From: Baffinella frigidus
Lineage: Eukaryota > Cryptophyceae > Cryptomonadales > Baffinellaceae
Direction: 5' to 3'
Length of the DNA: 20,261 bases
Assembly: GCA_026770585.1 (NCBI GenBank)
Contig: MU646688.1
Span: forward strand, 266,442 to 286,702
Made by a program: the position numbers and the translations under genes
The notes under the pieces: generated by a model
What the model was told of the DNA's origin: nothing
Databases searched by the model: none
The model's input: the letters and a program-made list of their open reading frames with translations, nothing else
Shown: in pieces, positions 10,460-19,100 of the stretch
How the letters are laid out: each line of letters begins with the position of its first letter
How positions within the stretch are numbered: the first letter of the stretch is position 1

Positions 10460-12887
10460 AGCGAGAGAGAGAGAGCGAGAGAGAGGCGCGCCTGGAGTAC
10501 ATTTTCACGCGCCCGCCCGAGAGGAGAGAACGAGAGAGAGAAAGAGAGAGAGAGAGTTCTTTATTAACAACCAAGTGGTCCATATTAGTCTTGTCACCGA
10601 GGTTGTTTTACGGGCAACAAGCGCCATGGGAGTTCGAGTTCCCTTTGTTGAAGCACACACCCGAATCCCGGAACCTGGAACCAAAAACGTGCCTCGAGGG
10701 TGGCCCTCGCTGGCTTGGCCTCGACGCAGATGTGCAGTAGCACACATCGCTGGCTTGGCCTCGACGCAGATGTGCAGATCTGCACACAACCACCCTTACG
10801 ACAGTACAAACGTATTCTACGTTCAACTTCCTTTCGGGTTGATTAATAAACACTAACCCCCCTAAATCCTGGATAAAATAAAATGTTTGTTTTCTGATTA
10901 GATTTTGTGGTGGGGTTGTGCAGGAAGATATCATTCGGAGTGCCCCTCTGGAGGAGCCTCACCTCCGCGCAGGCGACTACTGGTGCGCATGCGCATACAC
11001 CCGAAATTCCTACATCTTAACCCTAATCTACGCAACGCTAAACCCCAAAATCTTATCTGGAATCTACGCAACCCTAAACCCCTAAATCCTAAATCCCTAA
11101 ATCTTAAATCCCTAAATCATGCCAAACCCTGAAAACTATTCACTGAAGATTAAACACTGAACCCTGAACCAGAAACACCTGAACTTGTAGCGCACGCGAC
11201 CAGTCGTGCGAATCCTGAACCCCAAACCCTCAACTCTAACCTCGAACCCCCGAACCCTCAACCATAAACCATAAACCTTAAACACTTTAGGCCGACACGG
11301 GGAACAGTAAGTAGCCAAAATACGCAAGGCATGTGCGGTGGTGGCGCTGAGTGTTGAGCAATAGATTATCAATCTCTCGACATACTTTGGAATCACCTGA
11401 ACTTACCGCGCAGGCTGCCACTGGTGCGCACTCTAAACCCTAAACCCTGAACCCGAACCCTCAACTCTAAGGCCTAAACCATCATCACCTGAACCCTGAA
11501 CCCTAAACCCTGAACCCTGAACCCGAAACCCTGAACCCTAAATCCTAAACCCTAAACCCTAAACCCTAAACGTTAAACCATAAACCATAAACCATAAACC
11601 ATAAACCATAAACCATAAACCATAAACCATAAACCATAAACCATCAACCATAAACCCCAAACCCTAAACCCTACACCATAAACCATAAAACCTGCACCCT
11701 AAATCCTCAGCCCTAAACCCAAAACCCTGAACCCTGAACCCTGAACCCTGAACCCTGAACCCGAAACCCTAAACCCTAAACCCTAAACCCTAACCCTAAA
11801 TCCTAATGCCGAACCCTGAACCCTAAACTCTAAACCCTAACCCATCATCACCTGAACCCTGAACCCTGAACCCTAATCACCTGAACCCTGAACCCTGAAG
11901 TCTAACACCACAACCCTGAACCCCAAACTCCGAACCCCATACCCTAAACCCAAAATAGACGCGGCACGCTGGATGTTAATGGATCTGCAAATCTCTCTTT
12001 GCTATCTTGTGGGTGGATGTTGTGCTATGATAAAGCTGTGTCGAGGCTAAGATAGCCAATTTCGACGTGAAGATAGCATAAATCGGGGTGTACAATTAAA
12101 TCCGAATTGGCATGCAATCGCATCCACGTTTTACAAGCTAAAACTCGGTTGACAACGTTTTAAAACAGACGCGGCGCGGGGGGTGCCAATGGCGCGCATC
12201 TGCAACTGCAACTCCCTCACCAAGGTGCCTTTCCTTAGCCTTTGGGGGTTAGATTTTGGGGGTGGGGTTTGCGGTTTGCGGTTTGGGGTTTAGGGGTTGG
12301 AGATTGGGGTTTGGGGTTTAGAGTTTAGGGGTTTAGACTTCAGGGTTCTGGGGTTAGGGGTTGGAGTTGAGGGTTTAGGGTTGAGGGGTTGGAACAGATT
12401 TGCAGATTTGCATCTGCATCACCCCCGCAAAGGTGCATTAGAGTTGAGTTTTGGGGGCTTGGGATTTGGGGGTTGGGGTTTGGGGTTTAGGGTGTGGAGA
12501 GGATCTGCAATTGCGACGCCCGTACCAAAGGGACATTATGGTTCAGAGTTTAGGGGGGCCTAACCACTGAACTCGAAATCCGAAATCCGAAACACGAAAT
12601 CTGGAATCCGGAACCTGGAGCCCTGCTTCCGAAACCCGAAACCCGTCGCGCTCGGCTGGATTCTCCACCGTTACTTAAGTTGACGGATGTTCCACTTTTG
12701 CTTTAAGACGTTCCACCTCCAACTTTTGTCTCGGTGGGCAGCGCTCTTCGGGCAAGAGGAACGCTCCTTACTACCCAGGGGGTTGTGATTTGATGAGCAT
12801 CCCATCAATTTAGTCAACCCCGGAACCAGGTCGAGAACCTCGACACGCCCACCTACTTTTCGTCTCGGTCGTCGATATGTATGTATG

Positions 12888-12932
<45 letters not shown>

Positions 12933-15900
12933 ATATGTGTACATGTATATACATCTGTATGTATGTATATATATATGTATGACTTATTGGAATCCTCTGG
13001 AAGGTGGAGAAGCTCGACACGCCCAACGACCCAACGGCTTTTCGCCACGGTCCACGCGCTCCACACCTCCTGGCCCCTCGCCCCAAGGGTTGTCCCTGCG
13101 AACCAACAAAAGCAAACCTAACCCATCGCCCCTACTAGGGGTCGTGGGGTCCTGCAGCCCCAACCCGTGGGTTCGTGGGGACCCCCTCCTCTTTCCACCC
13201 TCGCCTCTCTCCTTTCTCTATCCTCCCTCTCCTCGCTCCTCTCTCTCGCTCCTCTCTCCCGCCTCGCTCTCGCAGGATCACAACCTGTACTGGATGATAA
13301 CAGTGGAAGCCCAAACTAGGTGTTATCATGCAGTACAGGAACCTCGACACGCCAAACGGTTTCGTCTCGGTCATCGCGATGCACACCTCCCTCTCCCCCT
13401 ACTTCCAACAGGGTGTGATGGCAAGAGGGTCCGACAGGAAACTCTACCTTAATGTTTGGATCCGGATGAAACCTGGGATTAACCTATCATCGCGAAGGTG
13501 GAGAACCTCGACGCAAGCCCACCCGATTCGTCTCGGTGATCGATGTGACACGCCCACCCGATTCGTCTCGGTGATCGATGTGTATATATGTATATATGTG
13601 TACATATGTATACATGTATGTATGACTTATCAACCCCAAACCCCAAAGCCTTGAACAGGTGGAGAACCTCGGCACACCCAACGGATTCGTCTCGGTCATC
13701 GCGATTCACACCTCGCCCGAGAAACTCGGAGAGATCTCCACCGCAACCCACGTCGGACGGTCTCAACCCCCCCTCACAAAGAAATCGATGATCTCACGTC
13801 AGACGGCGTCGAAACCCGAAACCCCTCAGGGGGTCCCGAAACGCACCTTGTCTTAAGCCTAAACCCTAAACCCTAAACCCTAAACCCTAAACCCTAAACC
13901 CTAAACCCTAAACTCTAACACCCTAAACCCTGATCCCCAAGCCCGCAACCTCAGACCCTAAACCCTAAACCCTAAGCCCTAAATCCTAAACCCTAAACCT
14001 CAAATCCTAAACCTCAAACCCTAAACCTCAAACCCTGAACCCTAAACCCTGAACCATGGAAGGTCTTCCTCCGCCCCAAACCCTAAACCCTAATCCCAAA
14101 CCCCGAAATCCCAACCGCCTAAACCCTGACCCCCCACACCCTATACCCAAACCTATGAACCCAAAACTTACAAAAGGTACACCGCAAACCCTAAACCCTA
14201 AACCCCAACCCCCTAAACCCTGATCCCCACACATGAAAAAACAGGGGCTACAACGTGATGATGTCTCTGTCGAACATCTACATCGCGCAGACAAACTGGA
14301 ACTACATGACCACCCAGGTCCCCACACTGCAAAAAACATTCACTAAAATGTTTTCAAGATCCCCGGAATCCGAAACATTTCACTGAAATGTCTGCAGGAC
14401 CCCCCCGGAATCCGGGGGGGGGCGTTATCAAGTTTGCACGAAAAGGAAAGGTCTTTCCGCCACCCCAGATCTCAAAAGGTTTGCTTTTCGTTTTGGAGGT
14501 TTGGGTGTTTGGGTGTGGGGCGGGGGGGTGAGACAACGTGATGGTGTCGCTCTCGAACATCTACATCAAGCAGACAAACTGCAACTACATCACTACCCTG
14601 GTGCCTCTCTCTGCCGTTGTCACATCAAATGCTTCTGAACCCCGAAACCCGAAACCCGAAACCCTAACCGAAACCCGAAACAGCGCTGCCCCTTAGCCGC
14701 CAATTCTTGGTGGATCTACGGCCCGCAACCTGAACCCTGCATCCTAAAGCTAAACCCTAAACCCTATACCCCGAAACCGAAAGCCTCCACACTCTACAGC
14801 CTAAACCCCACACCCACACCCCCAGACGCCCGGCGGACTCCCAACAGAAGGGGTCTGGACAGCCGTGCTCAAGTTCGCCATGAACGCTGGCACCCCCACC
14901 TTCGCCACGCTGCTCACCGTCCCAGGCTCTATCCTCAACCAGGTTCTCCTGAACCCATCCTGAACCAGTTTCTCTTGAACCCCGTGCCCCAAACCTGTTG
15001 CAGCTCTCTGTCCTCAACCAGGTTTCATCTCACAGAAAAGCCATTCCAAAAATGGTTTCTCTCCAACGAAATTTACTACACAAACGCTTCACTATTGCGA
15101 GTATCGTCAAATTGTGTGGTAACTTTCGTTGAAGAAACTCTTCCTAGACAGCTTTATTTGAGATAACGAACGCCGGAACCCTAAACCCTAAACCCTGGAC
15201 CCAAAACCTTGAACCCTCCTTCTCCACGCTCCTCACCGTCCCAGTCTCCATCCTGAAGCAGGTTCTCCTGAACCAGGTTCTCCTGAACCAGGTTCTCCTG
15301 AACCCCGTGCCCCAAAACATGTTGCTTCTTTGTCCTGAACCAGGTTGCGCCAACAACAACCTGTTAGGCAGTGCCCGAAACCTGAATCAGATAGGCATCG
15401 TGCCCAACAGCCAAACACTAAACCATAATCCCTCTTTTTCGAAACTCCACACAGTCCCGGGCTCTGTCCTGAACCAGGTTATCCTGAACCCCTCCTGAAC
15501 CAGGTTGTCGTGAACCCGTGCCCCACAACCTGTTGGTAGTGATTTACAATGGACTTATTCAACAACTTTAGAGGTAGATAATGGACTTGTTCAACAACAT
15601 TAGCAGTAGCCTCGCACGGCAACGTCCTCTTCAGCTTCCCATCCGGATCAACTCGGGGATGGATCTTGAGCCATTTCCTTCGAAAGAGGGTTCGAAAACG
15701 GGTCCTCGCTCGAAATAAATGGCTCATGCTCCATCCTCTATTTGATGCTCTATTTGATCTCAGCTGAGAAACGTTGACAGGCAGGCTAGCCTGGCCACCT
15801 TGAAAGTCACCCCCACCTTGCCTCGCCCCACCTTTCACGGCATTCACAGGGGTGCCACATCAGCGTCACAGCGCGGAGCAATACAGAGAGAGAGAGAGAG

Positions 15901-16055
15901 AGAGAGGGGGGGGCAGGGGGGTGGGAGGAGGGAGATGAGCTGAGAAACGTTGACAGTTTCCGGCCGCTGATTTAATGCAAGTGTTTTGCACTGGGGAAAG
16001 AATGCATATTAGATATAGTTAGAGTTAGAGTTATAGATATGGATATATATTTATA

Positions 16056-16122
<67 letters not shown>

Positions 16123-19100
16123 GTAGATGTAGGTAGATATAGATACATAGATAGCTACATACATACATACATACATACATACATACATGCATGCATACAT
16201 ACATACATACATCGATACATTGATACATCGATAGATCTAGATCGAGATAGATAGATAAACAATAAACCACAAATATTCTGAGCGAGTGTTGGTCCTGCAG
16301 TTTTCGATGGACGAGAGCAGCGGCAACTTCCGGATCGCGACCACTTATGGCGAAATGTGGGCAGACCCCCCGACGAGTACATCTGGGGTGTACATCTTCG
16401 ACCCGTCCGGCGAGAGGATTGGCGAGGTGCTTGGAACCATTTGATGCCCTTGGAACCATTTGAGGATCGGCGAGGTGTTTGGAACCATTTGTTTGTCCTT
16501 GGAACCATTTGGTGCTCTGGGGATACAGCCCCGTGTAGGATGACCGGAGTGATATTACACGGGGCTGTATCCCCAGAGGTGCTTGGAACCATTTTCATGT
16601 CCTTGGAACCATGTGTAGGTGCTTGGAGACGTTTTCTTGTGATTGGAACCATTTGAATATCCTTGGAACCACGTGTACGTCTTGGAAGCATTTACATGTC
16701 CACACTGCGAGCTACGAGGGGATTTTCTGGCCGACATTGCGCGGTTTTCCGTTAGGATAGCCCTATAAATAACCATATCTCCCTACGGATTGCCTACCGT
16801 AGGGTCTATGGATGATCCATTTATGGGTTGTGCACGGTCCAGGGGGGCGTGGGCTTAGGTGGCCCGCCTGCTATGTTTCTTGTGGGGTTCAGGTGACCGG
16901 CCTGCTGTTAGGTGACCTGCCTTCTGACTGGTGACTGTCTTGAGGATTTCAGGTGACGGGTCTCGCCAAGGGGGAGCGGATCTACTCGGTCAGGTTCCAG
17001 GGGGACATGGGCTACGTCGTCACCTTCCGCCAGGTCTGCCCTTACCCTAAAACCTGAACCCGTAACACTAAACCCTACAACCTAAAACCTAAAACCTAAA
17101 ACCTTAACCCCGAACCCCGAACCCCGAACCCCGAACCCCGAACCCCGAACCCTACACCCAAAATATTCGTCACCTTCCGTCACCTGCCGGCAGGATGAGG
17201 GTTTGGGGTTTAGGGTGTGTGGTTCGAGATTCAGTGTGTAGGGTTATCTACTCGGACCGGTTCCAGGAGGATATGGGCTACGTCGTCACCTTCCGCCAGG
17301 TTTGTCCTTAACCCTGAACGCTTAACACTAAGCCCTTAACACTAAACCCTAGACCCTAGACCCTAGACCCTAAACCCTAAACCCTAGAGTCTAAACTCTA
17401 AACCCTTAACCCTTAACCCTAAAGCCTAGACCCTAAATCCTAAAACCTAAAACCTAAAACCTAAACCCTAAAACTTCAACCCTAAAACCTAAAACCTAAA
17501 CCCTAAACCTAAAACCTAAAACTCTAAACCCTAAACCCTGACCCCTAAACCCCAAACCCTAAACCATAAATCCCAAACCCTAAACCCCAAACTCCTCGTG
17601 ACCTTGCGTCACCTGCCGGCAAGTTGAGGCTTGAGGGTTTGCGGATTGCGCTTTGCGCTTTGCGCTGTGCGCTTTGCTCTTTGCGGTTGAGGGTGTAGGG
17701 TTCTCTACTCTTTCAGCTTCCAGGGGGACATTGGCCACCCACACAGCGGGCTACGAAGAGATTTGCCGGCAGGAAATGCCCGAGTTTCTGCTACCTTATC
17801 CGTAGAACCCCCCTATGTCCCTACGGGTTGCCTGCCGTAGGGTCGTATGTCTTATCGCTCAAAGGTTGTTGAAGAAATGCCTTGAACGTCAGCTGTGTGG
17901 TTGGGCCACTTCGGCACGTTCCGCCAGGTTCATTCCCTGAAACAGAAACACCTTTATGGCTGCCAAACCCTCCCCCTAAAATCTAAACCCTAAAACCCCA
18001 CACCCATAAACCCTCATAGAGAGAGAGACATTTATTACTACCAAAGAGTCCTTACACCACCTGGACCCTAAACCCCAAACCTCAAACCCCAAATCCCAAT
18101 TCCTAAACCCCAAACCCGAAACTCCAAACCCAAACACGAAACACGAAACCCCAAACCCCAAACCCCAAACCTTACAACCAGGTGGATCCGCTGTTCGTGC
18201 TGGACCTTTCAGACCCGAAGAAACCTGTCGTCAAGGTGAGGAGAAGTTGACTCATCCCTTGAGAAGTTGACTCATCTTTTGTTTTGCCCGTTTGTGGATC
18301 GGTACTACTGAACCCTTGCTTCTTCGCGGCGCTATCCTGAACCCTTTCTTCGCTCGTGAAACAGCAGCGATACGCGTACCAGACCACTGTGTGCCGAACG
18401 CTGTGTGCCGAAACCTTGAGCGGGCTACGAAGGGATTTTCTGCTCGGATTTAAGCCATTTTCACTTACCTTATCCGTAGGAACCCCCTCTATGTCCCTAC
18501 GGATTGCCTACCGTAGGGTCATAAGATTTATCGCTCAAGGGTTATTCGAAATCCCTTTGACGTCCGCTGTATGGCTTGACAGCCTGTCCCGACGTGTCGA
18601 ATTTCCGCCTTGGCGACTTTGCAAATGGTGTAAAATCATACAAAACATTGAAACGCATCTTCTCGAGTTTCCTGGTTCAAAGGGAGTTTCCAAGTCGGCA
18701 ATTTGGCACTTCGAGAACGGCCAGGTCCCACCAGAGGATCTCTACTGAACCATTCTTCGCTCTAATGAACCATTATTCGTTCGTGGAGCTCTACTGAACC
18801 ATTCTTTGTTCGTGGAGTCTGCTGAACGATGTTTCGATGGTGGGGCAGGGTCAGCTGAAGATCCCCGGCTTTTCGGAATACCTCCACCCCGTCAACCGCA
18901 CCCACCTCCTCGGTCCTCCCCCCTGTCCCAACCCCGGTTGGGAGGCTGTGGACGCCCCAGCGAAATTCGCGTCAGTGCCTTGCCTCGCCTTGAAAGGCCC
19001 CTTACGACGGCGGAGGCCTCCACTTTTTGACGCGTTTTGTACGGGACTTTCCGACTGAATATGTATCATGTCGCAAAGTGGGCATCCTCCACACCGTGAA

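Noticed and set aside
10200-10856. 218-codon frame
   Set aside because: Crosses a tandem exon-copy region, the GA microsatellite and unique intron DNA; composition changes abruptly and no domain is visible.
12877-13452. 191-codon frame starting in a TATG repeat
   Set aside because: Starts within the microsatellite and passes over an exon copy in the wrong frame.
16031-16691. Minus-strand frames of 142 and 178 codons
   Set aside because: Made of CATA/GATA microsatellites and the TTGGAACCATTT minisatellite, and antisense to the well-supported FSMDE exon.
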